Source: Anaerofilum sp. An201 (lineage in GTDB: Bacteria; Bacillota; Clostridia; Oscillospirales; Ruminococcaceae). From it: 64,000 nucleotides of DNA. Positions 7,829 to 16,601 of the stretch are shown piece after piece (position 1 is the stretch's first letter; each line of letters opens with the position of its first letter). Made by a program: the position numbers and the translations under genes. Under the pieces are notes generated by a model. The model was not told the DNA's origin. It did not search any database and worked only from the letters and a program-made list of their open reading frames with translations. The stretch lies in contig NZ_NFJT01000004.1 of assembly GCF_002160015.1 (NCBI RefSeq), positions 62,001 through 126,000 on the forward strand, in the 5' to 3' direction.

Positions 7829-8656
7829 ATGAGCGAATGTACGCATAACTGCGAAACCTGCGGGCAGAATTGCTCCGAGCGCAAGTCTCCCGCCGATTTC
7901 CGCGAAGCACCCCACGCCCAGAGCAGCATCAAGAAGGTGATCGGCGTGGTCAGCGGCAAGGGCGGCGTCGGCAAGAGCATGACCAGCGCCATGCTGGCGG
8001 TGCTGATGGCCCGCCGCGGCTACCATGCCGCCGTGCTGGACGCCGACGTGACCGGCCCGTCCATCCCCAAGCTGTTCGGCATCCACCAGCGCGCCTACGG
8101 GGACGAGAACGGCATTCTGCCGGTGCGCACCAAGACCGGCATCGACATCATGAGCGTGAACCTGCTGCTGGAGAACGAGGAAGACCCCGTTGTCTGGCGC
8201 GGTCCGGTGATTGCCGGCGCCGTGAAGCAGTTCTGGCAGGAGGTCATCTGGAAGGACGTGGACTTCATGTTCGTCGATATGCCTCCGGGCACCGGCGACG
8301 TGCCGCTGACCGTGTTCCAGTCGCTGCCGGTGGACGGCATCGTGGTGGTGGCCAGCCCGCAGGAGCTGGTGAGCATGATCGTTGCCAAGGCCGTGAAGAT
8401 GGCCGAGATGATGAACATCCCGGTGCTGGGCGTGGTGGAGAACATGAGCTACATCACCTGCCCCGACTGCGGCCGGAAGATCAGCGTGTTCGGCGAGAGC
8501 CATGTGGACGAGATCGCCGCCAAGTTCGGCCTTTCGGTGCTGGCCAAGATGCCCATCGACCCGCAGCTGGCCAAAAACGCCGACCAGGGCGTGATCGAGC
8601 TGTTCGAGGGCGAGTATCTGGACAAAGCCGCCGACGCCGTGCAGGCGCTGCTGTGA
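7829..8656 (+). CDS. mrp: Mrp/NBP35-type iron-sulfur carrier ATPase
   Basis: The start at 7829 follows AAAGGAG. The 275-residue cytosolic protein has the deviant Walker A motif GKGGVGKS near residues 42-49, the switch region DMPPGTGD, and a C-terminal CPDCG (C-x2-C) that binds a bridging Fe-S cluster between subunits. The N-terminus also carries a cysteine cluster C-x3-C-x2-C-x3-C, as in Nbp35-like members. Known members assemble or deliver Fe-S clusters. A possible local client is the radical SAM maturase encoded at 15.2-16.6 kb, but no linkage is shown. Confidence 0.9.
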   Translation: MSECTHNCETCGQNCSERKSPADFREAPHAQSSIKKVIGVVSGKGGVGKSMTSAMLAVLMARRGYHAAVLDADVTGPSIPKLFGIHQRAYGDENGILPVRTKTGIDIMSVNLLLENEEDPVVWRGPVIAGAVKQFWQEVIWKDVDFMFVDMPPGTGDVPLTVFQSLPVDGIVVVASPQELVSMIVAKAVKMAEMMNIPVLGVVENMSYITCPDCGRKISVFGESHVDEIAAKFGLSVLAKMPIDPQLAKNADQGVIELFEGEYLDKAADAVQALL

Positions 8657-8657
8657 G

Positions 8658-8792
8658 ATGAAGCGCCCGCACCCCCTCCGCCGCATCGTGCGCGAGAACC
8701 TGAACCTGCGGTACCTGCTGCTTTGGGCGGGCATCGTGGCGGTGATCGCTGTCTGTGCCGCGCTGTACTGGCGGCAGCTGTTCGGCGTGTGA
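8658..8792 (+). CDS. 44-residue single-helix membrane microprotein
   Basis: The ATG lies one base after the mrp stop. The product has a basic N-terminus (MKRPHPLRRIVREN) followed by one hydrophobic helix (YLLLWAGIVAVIAVCAAL) and a short tail. A strong terminator follows, so the pair mrp-microprotein forms one transcript. The ribosome binding site is weak, and translation may depend on coupling to mrp. Function unknown. Confidence 0.5.
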   Translation: MKRPHPLRRIVRENLNLRYLLLWAGIVAVIAVCAALYWRQLFGV

Positions 8793-8818
8793 GTTCGCAA
8801 GCCGTCCCATCCAAAATC

Positions 8819-8870
8819 AAAAGCAGCCTCGATCTGTGCTGTCCGGCACAGGTCGGGGCTGCTTTTTTCT
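8819..8870 (+). terminator. Terminator of the mrp unit
   Basis: A long stem (AAAGCAGCC with GGCTGCTTT, extended by TCTGTG/CACAGG) is followed by six T. Confidence 0.85.
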
Positions 8871-8879
8871 TGGGCACAG

Positions 8880-8983
8880 CTTTTCCGCAAGGGGGGAAGC
8901 CTTTGGCGGAAACCGCCGGTGCTGTCCCCGCAAAAGCTTTCCCCTGGCAGGGGAAGGCGCCCCGAAGGGGCGGATGAGGCCGA
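8880..8983. repeat. Dispersed palindromic repeat, copy 1
   Basis: It contains the core CCCCTGGCAGGGGAAGG, a GC-rich inverted segment and the tail GGATGAGGCCGAA. It shares these with copies near 16.6, 23.5 and 26.2 kb. The left part (GGGGGAAGCCTTTG...GCCGCCGGTG) matches the copy near 26.35 kb. Confidence 0.75.
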
Positions 8984-8995
8984 AGCGAGAGATTA

Positions 8996-9053
8996 CACAA
9001 AAAACAAACCATCCGGCGTTCCTGCTCTTGCAAAACAGAAACGTCGGATGGTT
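8996..9053 (-). terminator. Terminator of the tsaE-to-9489 operon
   Basis: AAACCATCCG pairs with CGGATGGTTT around a longer internal arm. On the minus strand it is followed by a T-rich run. Confidence 0.7.
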
Positions 9054-9063
9054 TATGAGCGGT

Positions 9064-9489
9064 TCATGCCTGCGGCACAAAGAAATAGGTGGTGGTGTCC
9101 ACCATGCGTGCCCAGGGGGCGTCGGCCAGCACGCGCTGGATCTCGCTGCGCTTGATGCCCAGCGCCTTCACCATATCGGTCAGGCGGATCAGCTGGTCGG
9201 CGTGGTTCACGAAGTATTCCTGGATGGCCTCGGGGGCGCCGGCGGTCACGGTGCGCTGCTGGCGGCGGGGCGCCGGACGGGACAGAAAGTCCTCGGGATG
9301 CTGGCGGCGATAGGCGGTGTACATCATCTTGATGCGGGACAGCAGGGCGGGGGGCAGCTCGCCGCGCGCCGCCGGGATGGAAAGATCCACCGTGGAAAGA
9401 TCGGCCATCGTGCGCAGGCCCTTGGCACTGCACCACGCAACAAAATTCTCATACACCTTGCTGGAATACACTTCGCGAATTGTCTGCAT
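9064..9489 (-). CDS. Hypothetical protein, probably nucleic-acid related
   Basis: The ATG at 9489 (MQTIREVYSSKVYENF) is preceded by GAGGGAG, so this start is preferred over longer open readings into the upp terminator. The 141-residue product is soluble, with a basic linker (RPAPRRQQR) and a C-terminal helical part containing LIRLTDMVKALGIKRSEIQR, which resembles a winged-helix or HTH motif. I do not recognise the family. It is the last gene before a strong terminator but follows another terminator, so it may have its own promoter. Confidence 0.6.
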   Translation of the reverse strand: MQTIREVYSSKVYENFVAWCSAKGLRTMADLSTVDLSIPAARGELPPALLSRIKMMYTAYRRQHPEDFLSRPAPRRQQRTVTAGAPEAIQEYFVNHADQLIRLTDMVKALGIKRSEIQRVLADAPWARMVDTTTYFFVPQA

Positions 9490-9570
9490 GAACTGTTTCT
9501 CCCTCACTTTTCTCTGATGCGGCAGTGTTCTGCCGGCGCAAAACGACAAAAAACGCGCAAAAAAGCGCGC

Positions 9571-9606
9571 AAAAAAGCGGGCCTCATCCACGGGGATGAA
9601 GCCCGC
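9571..9606 (-). terminator. Terminator after upp
   Basis: GCGGGC-TCATCC pairs with GGATGA-GCCCGC. On the minus strand six T follow, then GCGC-rich sequence. Confidence 0.85.
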
Positions 9607-9624
9607 CGGAAGCAAAAGAAAAAA

Positions 9625-10257
9625 TTATTTGGTGCCGAAGATGCGGTCGCCGGCATCGCCCAGACCGGGCACGATGTAGCCGTTCTCGTTCAGCTTCTCA
9701 TCCATCGCGGCGATGTAGATCTCCACGTCGGGATGGGTCTCCTGCAGGCGCGCCACGCCCTCGGGAGCGGCGATCAGGCACAGGAACTTGATGCTGCGGG
9801 CGCCGCGCTTTTTGATCAGGGTGATGGCGTCGCAGGCGGAGCCGCCGGTGGCCAGCATCGGGTCCAGCACGATCACGTCGCGCTCGCCGATGTCCTCGGG
9901 CAGCTTGCAGTAATACTCCACAGGCTCCAGGGTCTTCTCGTTGCGGTACAGGCCGATGTGGCCCACCTTCGCAGCGGGAACCAGGGTGAGCATGCCGTCC
10001 ACCATGCCGAGACCCGCGCGCAGGATGGGCACAAAGGCCAGCTTGCGGCCGCTCAGCATACGGGTGCGGGCGATGGCGATGGGGGTCTCGATCTCCACTT
10101 CCTCGGTGGGCAGGTCGCGGGTGGCCTCATAGCACATCAGAGTGGCGATCTCGCCCACCAGATCGCGGAACTCCTTGGTGCCGGTGCGCTTGCTGCGCAG
10201 CAGGCTGATCTTGTGCTGTACCAGCGGGTGATCCAGGATCATCGGTTGTTTGCTCAT
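9625..10257 (-). CDS. upp: Uracil phosphoribosyltransferase
   Basis: The 210-residue enzyme converts uracil and PRPP to UMP in pyrimidine salvage. The PRPP-binding loop [10 protein letters not shown] and the uracil-binding C-terminal segment ([17 protein letters not shown]) are intact and the length is normal. It lies downstream of rpiB on the minus strand and is followed by its own terminator. Confidence 0.96.
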   Translation of the reverse strand: MSKQPMILDHPLVQHKISLLRSKRTGTKEFRDLVGEIATLMCYEATRDLPTEEVEIETPIAIARTRMLSGRKLAFVPILRAGLGMVDGMLTLVPAAKVGHIGLYRNEKTLEPVEYYCKLPEDIGERDVIVLDPMLATGGSACDAITLIKKRGARSIKFLCLIAAPEGVARLQETHPDVEIYIAAMDEKLNENGYIVPGLGDAGDRIFGTK

Positions 10258-10309
10258 AACAAAAACTCCTTTGTATCTTGGGCGGTGCAGTCCGCCTGAT
10301 TTTATGATG

Positions 10310-10777
10310 TCACAGAGCGGCCTGCTCGTCCTCGATGGCCTTCAGCTTGGCCACACGGCGGATGTGGCGGTCGCCCTCAAACTCGGCGTTCAGGAAGGCG
10401 TCCACCAGGCTGCAGGCCAGCCCGGCGCCCACCACGCGGCCGCCCATGCACAGGGCGTTGGCGTCGTTGTGGCGGCGGGTGTATTCGGCGCTGAACACGT
10501 CGGAACAGCAGCAGGCGCGGATGCCGCGCACCTTGTTGGCCGCCATCGAGATGCCCACGCCGGTGCCGCAGAACAGCAGCGCCAGCTGACACTGCCCGTT
10601 CACCACCGCGTTGCAGGCGGGCAGCGCCATGTCGGGGTAATCGCAGGACGCGCCGTCCAGCGTGCCGAAATCCTGGTAGGCCAGGCCCAGCTCGTCCAGA
10701 TGGGCTTTCACGGCTTCTTTCAGTTCAAAGCCGCCGTGGTCGGCGGCCAGGGCCAGGGGTTTTTCCAGATGGATCAT
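10310..10777 (-). CDS. rpiB: Ribose-5-phosphate isomerase B
   Basis: The start at 10777 has AAAGGAG 8 bases upstream. The 155-residue product shows the RpiB/LacAB fold: [11 protein letters not shown] at the N-terminus, the active-site cysteine in [11 protein letters not shown], and the conserved NKVRGIRA and NDAN segments. It interconverts ribose 5-phosphate and ribulose 5-phosphate, supplying PRPP for the adjacent upp reaction. It follows tsaB in the same operon. Confidence 0.93.
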   Translation of the reverse strand: MIHLEKPLALAADHGGFELKEAVKAHLDELGLAYQDFGTLDGASCDYPDMALPACNAVVNGQCQLALLFCGTGVGISMAANKVRGIRACCCSDVFSAEYTRRHNDANALCMGGRVVGAGLACSLVDAFLNAEFEGDRHIRRVAKLKAIEDEQAAL

Positions 10778-10804
10778 GTATAGGCTCCTTTGCAAAGTAT
10801 AGAG

Positions 10805-11503
10805 TCATTGTGCGGCCAGACGGGCGGCGCGCTCGCGCTCGGCCTGGCTCAGCCGGTGATAGTCGGGGCGCATCTGCTCGGCCGGCACGCACCGGCCCTC
10901 GCGGTACATCCGCAGCCCGGCCCGGCACACGCCCGCTGCGCGGCTGGCCGACAAAAAGCCGGGCCAGCGCTGCACCCCGTCCACATTTTCAAAGATATTA
11001 TAGCATATTTCCGCGCCGTCACCAACAAAAACCAGCGGCTTTTTGCACCCGGCCACAAAATCGGCCAGCGCGGCGGGGGAGCAGGCGTCGTCCGGCAGCA
11101 GCCGCACCGGGCCGTTTGGCGTGTTCTCGAAGGCGGCGGCATACACCTGCCCGCGCCGTGCGTCCAGCGCGGTGACCACGGTGGCGGCTCCCGGCGCGAT
11201 GCAGGCAAGCGCCTCCAGTGTGCTCACCGGCGCGCACTGCGCCCCGGTGGCCATCGCCAGCCCCTTCACCAGCGCCATGCCGATGCGCAGACCGGTGAAG
11301 CTGCCCGGCCCGGCGCAGACTGCCAGCAGCTCGGCGTCGCCCACCGCCACACCGGCGGCCTTGCAGGCGGCGTCCAGCAGCGGCAGAAGGCTCTCGCTGT
11401 GGGTCAGCCCGGCGTTGAGGGTGGATTCATACAGCAGGGTGTCGTCCCGGAAAATGGCCACACCGGCAGTTTTGCCGGCGGCCTCGATGCCGATGCAGAT
11501 CAC
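10805..11503 (-). CDS. tsaB: tRNA t6A modification protein TsaB
   Basis: The 232-residue ASKHA-fold protein acts with TsaD, TsaE and TsaC to place threonylcarbamoyl on A37 of tRNAs reading ANN codons. The N-terminal nucleotide-binding strand (GIEAAGKTAGVAI) and the segment CAGPGSFTGLRIG are typical. Its start overlaps the tsaE stop by 4 bases, indicating coupled translation. The C-terminal part is shorter than in some homologues but complete. Confidence 0.93.
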   Translation of the reverse strand: MICIGIEAAGKTAGVAIFRDDTLLYESTLNAGLTHSESLLPLLDAACKAAGVAVGDAELLAVCAGPGSFTGLRIGMALVKGLAMATGAQCAPVSTLEALACIAPGAATVVTALDARRGQVYAAAFENTPNGPVRLLPDDACSPAALADFVAGCKKPLVFVGDGAEICYNIFENVDGVQRWPGFLSASRAAGVCRAGLRMYREGRCVPAEQMRPDYHRLSQAERERAARLAAQ

Positions 11504-11925
11504 AGCGCTCCTCCTTCGATGGTGATGGTGCGGGTGTTTTCGTCCACGGTCCGGATGTCCACCCGCACGGCGGGCTCACCGGCCAGCAGGCCGGCAAAAT
11601 TCTCGCTCCACTCTGCGGCCACCACAGCGCCCTCGTCCAGATAGTCGTAGAATCCGGCCACCTCCAGGTCCTCGGCGTTTTGCAGCCGGTAGAGGTCGAA
11701 GTGGGCAAAGGGGCGCGGACCGCGGTAGTAGTTGACGATCGAGAAGGTGGGGCTGCTGGCGGGGTCGGTGCAGCCCAGGCCCTTTGCGATCCCCTCGCAG
11801 AAAGCGGTCTTGCCGGCGCCCAGCCCGCCGGTGAACAGCACAAGGCTGCCCGGCGCCAGCGTTTCGGCCAGGCGGCTGCCCAGCTCCACCGTTTCGGCGC
11901 GGCTGTGGGTGGTGTAACAGGCCAT
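11500..11925 (-). CDS. tsaE: tRNA t6A ATPase TsaE
   Basis: The 141-residue P-loop ATPase has Walker A GGLGAGKT near residues 33-40 and the family motif SPTFSIVNYY, followed by HFDLYRL. It powers turnover of the TsaBD complex. It is the first gene of the minus-strand operon tsaE-tsaB-rpiB-upp. A promoter with perfect TATAAT lies about 115 bases upstream. Confidence 0.94.
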   Translation of the reverse strand: MACYTTHSRAETVELGSRLAETLAPGSLVLFTGGLGAGKTAFCEGIAKGLGCTDPASSPTFSIVNYYRGPRPFAHFDLYRLQNAEDLEVAGFYDYLDEGAVVAAEWSENFAGLLAGEPAVRVDIRTVDENTRTITIEGGAL

Positions 11926-12038
11926 CGTGCTTTCCTCCGTTCGGAAAAAATGCGGCCCTTTTTGAAAGAAAAAGGCCCGCCGCTGCGTACACAGAATAAG
12001 CCCCTGTGAAAAGGGGCGAAAGAATTGCAGATATTGGC

Positions 12039-12067
12039 ATTATAATACAATTTTCACAAAAACGCAA
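12039..12067 (-). promoter_or_regulatory. Promoter of the tsaE operon
   Basis: On the minus strand, TTGCGT (12062-12067) and TATAAT (12039-12044) are 17 bases apart. The leader contains a small CCCCT/AGGGG hairpin. Confidence 0.65.
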
Positions 12068-12089
12068 TCCCCCCGCCGCACGCGCCGCC

Positions 12090-12118
12090 TTGTAATGGAA
12101 AAGCGGGTGCGGTATAAT
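12090..12118 (+). promoter_or_regulatory. Promoter of the SEDS/decarboxylase operon
   Basis: TTGTAA (12090-12095) and TATAAT (12113-12118) with 17-base spacing, divergent from the tsaE promoter. Confidence 0.65.
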
Positions 12119-12192
12119 ATACAAACAGGCCCGATGCGCCGCTGCGGGGAAAGGCAGGCTGCGCGCGGGCGGACAACGATAGGAGGCAATCC

Positions 12193-13365
12193 ATGCTCAA
12201 ACCCTTACAGCGCTATCTGAAACAAACCGACTGGATCTATCTGTTCATGTGCATAGCCTGCTCGGCGATGTCGGTGACGGTGCTCCTGTCCTACAGCATC
12301 TACGAGCGCGGCGGCAACCTGCGCGACGTCTACGTGCAGGGGGGAGCCAGTCTGCTGGGCCTTGTGTGCGCGCTGCTCCTGTCCCGCGTGGACTACCGGA
12401 TGCTGGCCAATGTGTGGCCGCTGCATGTGATATTCACCTGGGGCCTGGTGCTGTCCACTCTGCTGAAAAACAAGACCATTGGTCCCATCACCTTCGGCTG
12501 GGCGCCCAACGGCACCGAAAACTATTCCTGGATCCGTCTGGGCGGCCTCAGCATCCAGCCCACCGAGCTGGCCAAGCTGAGCTTTATCCTCACCTTCGCG
12601 ATGCACCTCGACAATGTGCGCGAGAGGATCAACCACCCCCTCGAGCTGTGCAAGCTGCTGCTGCATCTGCTGGTCCCGGCGGTCATCATCCACATCCAGG
12701 GCGACGACGGCACCGTGCTGATCTTTCTGGCCATCGGCGCCACCATGCTGTTCTCGGCGGGCCTGAGCCTCAAATATGTGTTCGGGGCGCTGACGGCGGC
12801 GGCCTGCGGCGTGGCGGCGATGCTGGTGAGCGGCAAGGGCCTCAGCGGCTACCAGATCCAGCGCGTGCTGGCGCTGTTCGACCCCACCATGCCCGAGCGC
12901 GACCCCGCCCTCTACAACGAGATCATGTACCAGCAGGACGCCGGCCGCGTGAGCATCGGTTCGGGGCAGATCTTCGGCCGGGGGCTGTTCCAGCCCGACC
13001 ACAACTATGTGCCCGAGGCGCGCAACGACTTCATCTTCAGCTATATGGCGGAGTGTATCGGGTTTGTGGGCTGCGTCATCATGCTGAGCATTCTGTTCGG
13101 CGTGGCCTTCAAAACGCTGGGCACCGCCATGCGCAGCAAGGACCCGCTGGGCTCGTATATCTGCGCGGGCGTGTTCGGCAGCATGATCTTCCAGATCATC
13201 GTGAATCTGGGCATGAACCTGCGCCTGCTGCCGGTGATCGGCGTGACGCTGCCCTTCTTCTCGTCGGGCGGTTCGTCGGCGCTGATGATGTATCTGTGCG
13301 TCGGCCTTGTGCTGAGCGTGTATATCCACAATCCAAGATCGGACGGGATGTTTGATGAACGATAA
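12193..13365 (+). CDS. SEDS peptidoglycan glycosyltransferase, RodA/FtsW family
   Basis: A GGAGG box precedes the ATG. The 390-residue integral membrane protein has about ten hydrophobic helices and the family signature WIRLGGLSIQPTELAKLSFI, plus the C-terminal LPFFSSGGSS motif. SEDS proteins polymerise lipid II glycans together with a class B PBP during elongation, division or spore cortex synthesis. Whether this is the RodA, FtsW or SpoVE paralogue cannot be decided here, because no PBP or mre gene is adjacent. It overlaps the start of the next gene. Confidence 0.9.
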   Translation: MLKPLQRYLKQTDWIYLFMCIACSAMSVTVLLSYSIYERGGNLRDVYVQGGASLLGLVCALLLSRVDYRMLANVWPLHVIFTWGLVLSTLLKNKTIGPITFGWAPNGTENYSWIRLGGLSIQPTELAKLSFILTFAMHLDNVRERINHPLELCKLLLHLLVPAVIIHIQGDDGTVLIFLAIGATMLFSAGLSLKYVFGALTAAACGVAAMLVSGKGLSGYQIQRVLALFDPTMPERDPALYNEIMYQQDAGRVSIGSGQIFGRGLFQPDHNYVPEARNDFIFSYMAECIGFVGCVIMLSILFGVAFKTLGTAMRSKDPLGSYICAGVFGSMIFQIIVNLGMNLRLLPVIGVTLPFFSSGGSSALMMYLCVGLVLSVYIHNPRSDGMFDER

Positions 13366-14788
13366 CAGAGCGCCGGACCTGCTGTGCCGGCTGAAAGAAT
13401 ACGCAGAAAAGGACGTCTGCCCGATGCATATGCCGGGCCATAAGCGCACCGCCCTGGGCGGCAGCGAGCTGCCCTGGCAGCTGGACATCACCGAGATCGA
13501 CGGCTTCGACAACCTCCACGCCCCCGAGGGCATCCTGGCCGACGGCATGCAGCTGGCGGCGGAACTCTATGGCTCCGAACGCGCCTTCTATCTCATCAAC
13601 GGCTCCACCGGCGGCATCCTCGCGGGCATCGCGGCGGCGGCCCCGCCGGGCAGCCGGGTGCTGATGGCGCGCGGGTGCCACAAGTCGGTCTACAACGCGG
13701 TGGAACTGCTGGGCCTCCGCGCCGCCTATCTGCTGCCCCCCGCCGACGAGGTGTTCGGGGTGGCCGGTTCGGTCACGCCGCAGATGGTGGAGCAGGCGCT
13801 GGAGGTCCACTGGGATGCCCGGCTGGTGATCCTCACCAGCCCCACCTACGAGGGGATCGTCAGCGACATCGCCTCCATCGCGCGGGTCTGCCACACCTAC
13901 GGGGTGCCGCTGCTGGTGGACGAAGCGCACGGCGCGCACCTGGGCTTTTCGCCCGCCTTTTACGGCGGCGCGGTGAAAGCGGGGGCGGACATCGTCATCC
14001 AGAGCCTGCACAAGACGCTGCCCAGTCTCACACAGACCGCGCTGGCGCATCTGTCGGGCGATCTGGTGGACCCGGACGAGATGGCGAGGCGCCTGGCGAT
14101 GTTTGAAACCAGCAGCCCGTCCTATCTGCTGATGGGCTCCATCCACCGCTGCCTGTGCCTGCTGCAGGAGAGGGGAGAGGAGCTGTTCTCCGCCTGGGCC
14201 GCCCGTTTGCAGCTGCTGGACGAGCGCCTGCAGGGGCTGCGGCATCTGCGGGTGCTCTGCCACGGGGCGGACAGCCTGCGCAGCCACCGCGGCTTCTGGG
14301 GCTTTGACCCCGGCAAGGTGGTGGTCAGCGGGCGGACGGCCGGTCTGCGCGGGCCGCAGCTGATGGAGATGCTGCGCACCCGGTACGGCATCGAGTGCGA
14401 GATGGCGATGGGGGAGTATGTGCTGGCGATGACCAGCCCGGCAGACTCGGAGGAAGCCATCCTCCGTCTGTGCGGCGCCCTGCTCGCCATCGACGCGGAG
14501 TGCACCGCCGCCCCGCCCGCCGCCTTCCCCGCATTGCCGGAGCTGCCGCCGCAGGTGATGCCGGCGGCCCAGGCGCGCAGTGTTGGCTGGCGGACGCTGT
14601 CGCTGGCCGAGGCGTCCGGCCGCGTGATGGCCGAAAGCCTGTGGGCCTATCCGCCGGGGGTGCCGCTGGCGGTGCCGGGCGAGGTGTGCACCGCGGCGCT
14701 GGTGCAGGCGGTGCGCGCGCTGGAACAGGCGGGCGTGCGGGTGTACAGCGACAGCGGGTCGCTGCCGGATGCCGTGCGCGTGCGGTGA
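13355..14788 (+). CDS. Orn/Lys/Arg decarboxylase family PLP enzyme
   Basis: The 477-residue protein begins at the ATG at 13355, overlapping the SEDS gene by 11 bases. It has the short, Bacillus SpeA-like architecture: N-terminal CPMHMPGHKRT, an aspartate-aminotransferase-fold PLP domain with the Schiff-base lysine in QSLHKTLPSLTQ, and a small C-terminal domain. It should decarboxylate lysine, ornithine or arginine. A paralogue of the same architecture lies at 20.3-21.7 kb in the polyamine cluster, so the two probably differ in substrate. Coupling to a cell-wall gene is unusual. Confidence 0.85.
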   Translation: MNDNRAPDLLCRLKEYAEKDVCPMHMPGHKRTALGGSELPWQLDITEIDGFDNLHAPEGILADGMQLAAELYGSERAFYLINGSTGGILAGIAAAAPPGSRVLMARGCHKSVYNAVELLGLRAAYLLPPADEVFGVAGSVTPQMVEQALEVHWDARLVILTSPTYEGIVSDIASIARVCHTYGVPLLVDEAHGAHLGFSPAFYGGAVKAGADIVIQSLHKTLPSLTQTALAHLSGDLVDPDEMARRLAMFETSSPSYLLMGSIHRCLCLLQERGEELFSAWAARLQLLDERLQGLRHLRVLCHGADSLRSHRGFWGFDPGKVVVSGRTAGLRGPQLMEMLRTRYGIECEMAMGEYVLAMTSPADSEEAILRLCGALLAIDAECTAAPPAAFPALPELPPQVMPAAQARSVGWRTLSLAEASGRVMAESLWAYPPGVPLAVPGEVCTAALVQAVRALEQAGVRVYSDSGSLPDAVRVR

Positions 14789-14823
14789 CCGACGGAAAAT
14801 TTCACAAAAGGCCGCCGCAGGAA

Positions 14824-14857
14824 TTGACAGAACGCGCAACTTGTGGTTGAATATATA
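14824..14857 (+). promoter_or_regulatory. Likely promoter of SCIFF gene
   Basis: TTGACA at 14824-14829 is followed by an AT-rich TGAATATATAA stretch about 17-20 bases later. The exact -10 hexamer is ambiguous. Confidence 0.45.
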
Positions 14858-14942
14858 AAAGACAGCTGTGCCATTGCGGCGCAGCATTGTCGCCGGCGGC
14901 CGTTTGGGGCCGCGTATGCATTTTGTAAAGGAGGCCTATACC

Positions 14943-15095
14943 ATGAATCGGATTCAGACCCTGGATACCCGTGACCTGGCCCAGAGCGCCCAGAACGGCG
15001 GCTGCGGCGAGTGCCAGACTTCCTGCCAGTCTGCCTGCAAAACTTCCTGCGGTGTTGCCAACCAGCAGTGCGAGAAGTGCAGCGAGAGCAAGTAA
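14943..15095 (+). CDS. scfA: SCIFF ranthipeptide precursor
   Basis: The ATG at 14943 follows a perfect AAAGGAGG. The 50-residue peptide ends in the family core GECQTSCQSACKTSC, which carries cysteines crosslinked by the adjacent radical SAM enzyme to form thioether bridges. Canonical SCIFF has six cysteines in about 45 residues. Here there are seven, with an extra one in the EKC near the C-terminus. No protease or exporter gene is adjacent. SCIFF is nearly universal in Clostridia and its cellular role is unknown or disputed. Confidence 0.93.
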   Translation: MNRIQTLDTRDLAQSAQNGGCGECQTSCQSACKTSCGVANQQCEKCSESK

Positions 15096-15214
15096 TTTGA
15101 TTTGATCGGAAGGGTCGCTGCCCCGCCGTGTGCCTGCGCGCACGGCCTGGCGGCGATTTTTCTTGTGTATCGGCCGCTTTTTTCAACATTCTCATCACCA
15201 GAAAGAGGAAATCT

Positions 15215-16600
15215 ATGATCCATCAATACAAACTCAACGGCTACAACATCGTGCTGGACGTATACAGCGGCTCGGTCCATGTGGTGGACCCGCTGGCCTA
15301 CGACGTGATCGCCCTGTATGAGACCACCCCCGCCGACGAGATCGTGCGGCAGATGCTGGAAAAATACGCCGGCCAGCCGGACGTGAACGAGGCCGAGGTG
15401 CGCGAGGTGCTGGACAGCGTGGAGCAGCTGAAGGCTGCCGGCAAGCTGTTCGCGCCCGACCAGTACGAGAACATGGCGTTCGACTTCAAAAACCGCAGCA
15501 CCGTCATCAAGGCGCTGTGCCTGCATGTGGCGCACACCTGCAACCTCACCTGCAGCTACTGCTTCGCCAGCCAGGGCAAATACCAGGGCGAGCGCGCGCT
15601 GATGAGCTTCGAGGTGGGCAAGCAGGCGCTGGACTTCCTCATCGCCCATTCCGGCAGCCGGCGCAACCTGGAGGTGGACTTCTTCGGCGGCGAGCCGCTG
15701 ATGAACTGGGACGTGGTGAAGCGGCTGGTGGCCTACGGCCGCGAGCAGGAGAAGATCCACAACAAGAAATTCCGCTTCACCCTCACCACCAACGGCGTGC
15801 TGCTGGACGACGAGGTGATCGAGTTCGCCAACCGGGAGATGCACAACGTGGTGCTGAGCCTGGACGGCCGCAAGGAGATCCACGACCGCCTGCGCCGCAC
15901 CGTGAACGACAAGGGCAGCTACGACATCATCGTGCCCAAGTTCCAGAAGCTGGTGGAGAGCCGGGGCGGCCAGGGCTACTATGTGCGCGGCACCTTCACC
16001 CACGCCAACGTCGATTTCACCAACGACATCTTCCACATGGCCGACCTGGGCTTCACCGAGCTGTCGATGGAGCCGGTGGTCTGTTCGCCCGACGAGCCGT
16101 ATGCCCTCACCGAGGAGGACCTGCCCAAGCTGTTCGAGCAGTACGAGATCCTGGCCACCGAGATGATCCGCCGCAAGAAAGCGGGCCACGGCTTCACCTT
16201 CTACCACTACATGCTGGACCTCAAGAGCGGCCCCTGCATCTACAAGCGCATTTCGGGCTGCGGCAGCGGCACCGAGTATCTCGCCGTCACCCCGTGGGGC
16301 GAGCTGTATCCCTGCCACCAGTTCGTGGGCGACGAGAAGTACAGCATGGGCGACGTGTGGCGCGGCGTGACCAACACCGCCCTGCGCGACGAGTTCAAGA
16401 TGTGCAACGCCTACGCCCGCCCCGACTGCAAGGACTGCTGGGCGCGCCTGTACTGTTCGGGCGGCTGTGCGGCCAACGCCTACCACGCCACCGGCAGCAT
16501 CCGCGGCGTCTACGACTACGGCTGCCAGCTGTTCCGCAAGCGCATCGAGTGCGCCATCATGATCCAGGTGGCCGAAGCGGGCATGTCCAAGAGCGAGTAA
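15215..16600 (+). CDS. scfB: SCIFF radical SAM maturase
   Basis: The start at 15215 follows AAAGAGGAA. The 461-residue enzyme has an N-terminal RiPP-recognition-like region (about 1-95) that should bind the SCIFF leader. The radical SAM motif C109-x3-C113-x2-C116 (CNLTCSYC) follows. The C-terminal SPASM region with many cysteines (for example CKDCWARLYCSGGC) binds auxiliary Fe-S clusters. It forms Cys-to-alpha-carbon thioether links in the peptide encoded 120 bases upstream. Length and motifs match the characterised maturase CteB family. Confidence 0.94.
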   Translation: MIHQYKLNGYNIVLDVYSGSVHVVDPLAYDVIALYETTPADEIVRQMLEKYAGQPDVNEAEVREVLDSVEQLKAAGKLFAPDQYENMAFDFKNRSTVIKALCLHVAHTCNLTCSYCFASQGKYQGERALMSFEVGKQALDFLIAHSGSRRNLEVDFFGGEPLMNWDVVKRLVAYGREQEKIHNKKFRFTLTTNGVLLDDEVIEFANREMHNVVLSLDGRKEIHDRLRRTVNDKGSYDIIVPKFQKLVESRGGQGYYVRGTFTHANVDFTNDIFHMADLGFTELSMEPVVCSPDEPYALTEEDLPKLFEQYEILATEMIRRKKAGHGFTFYHYMLDLKSGPCIYKRISGCGSGTEYLAVTPWGELYPCHQFVGDEKYSMGDVWRGVTNTALRDEFKMCNAYARPDCKDCWARLYCSGGCAANAYHATGSIRGVYDYGCQLFRKRIECAIMIQVAEAGMSKSE

Positions 16601-16601
16601 A

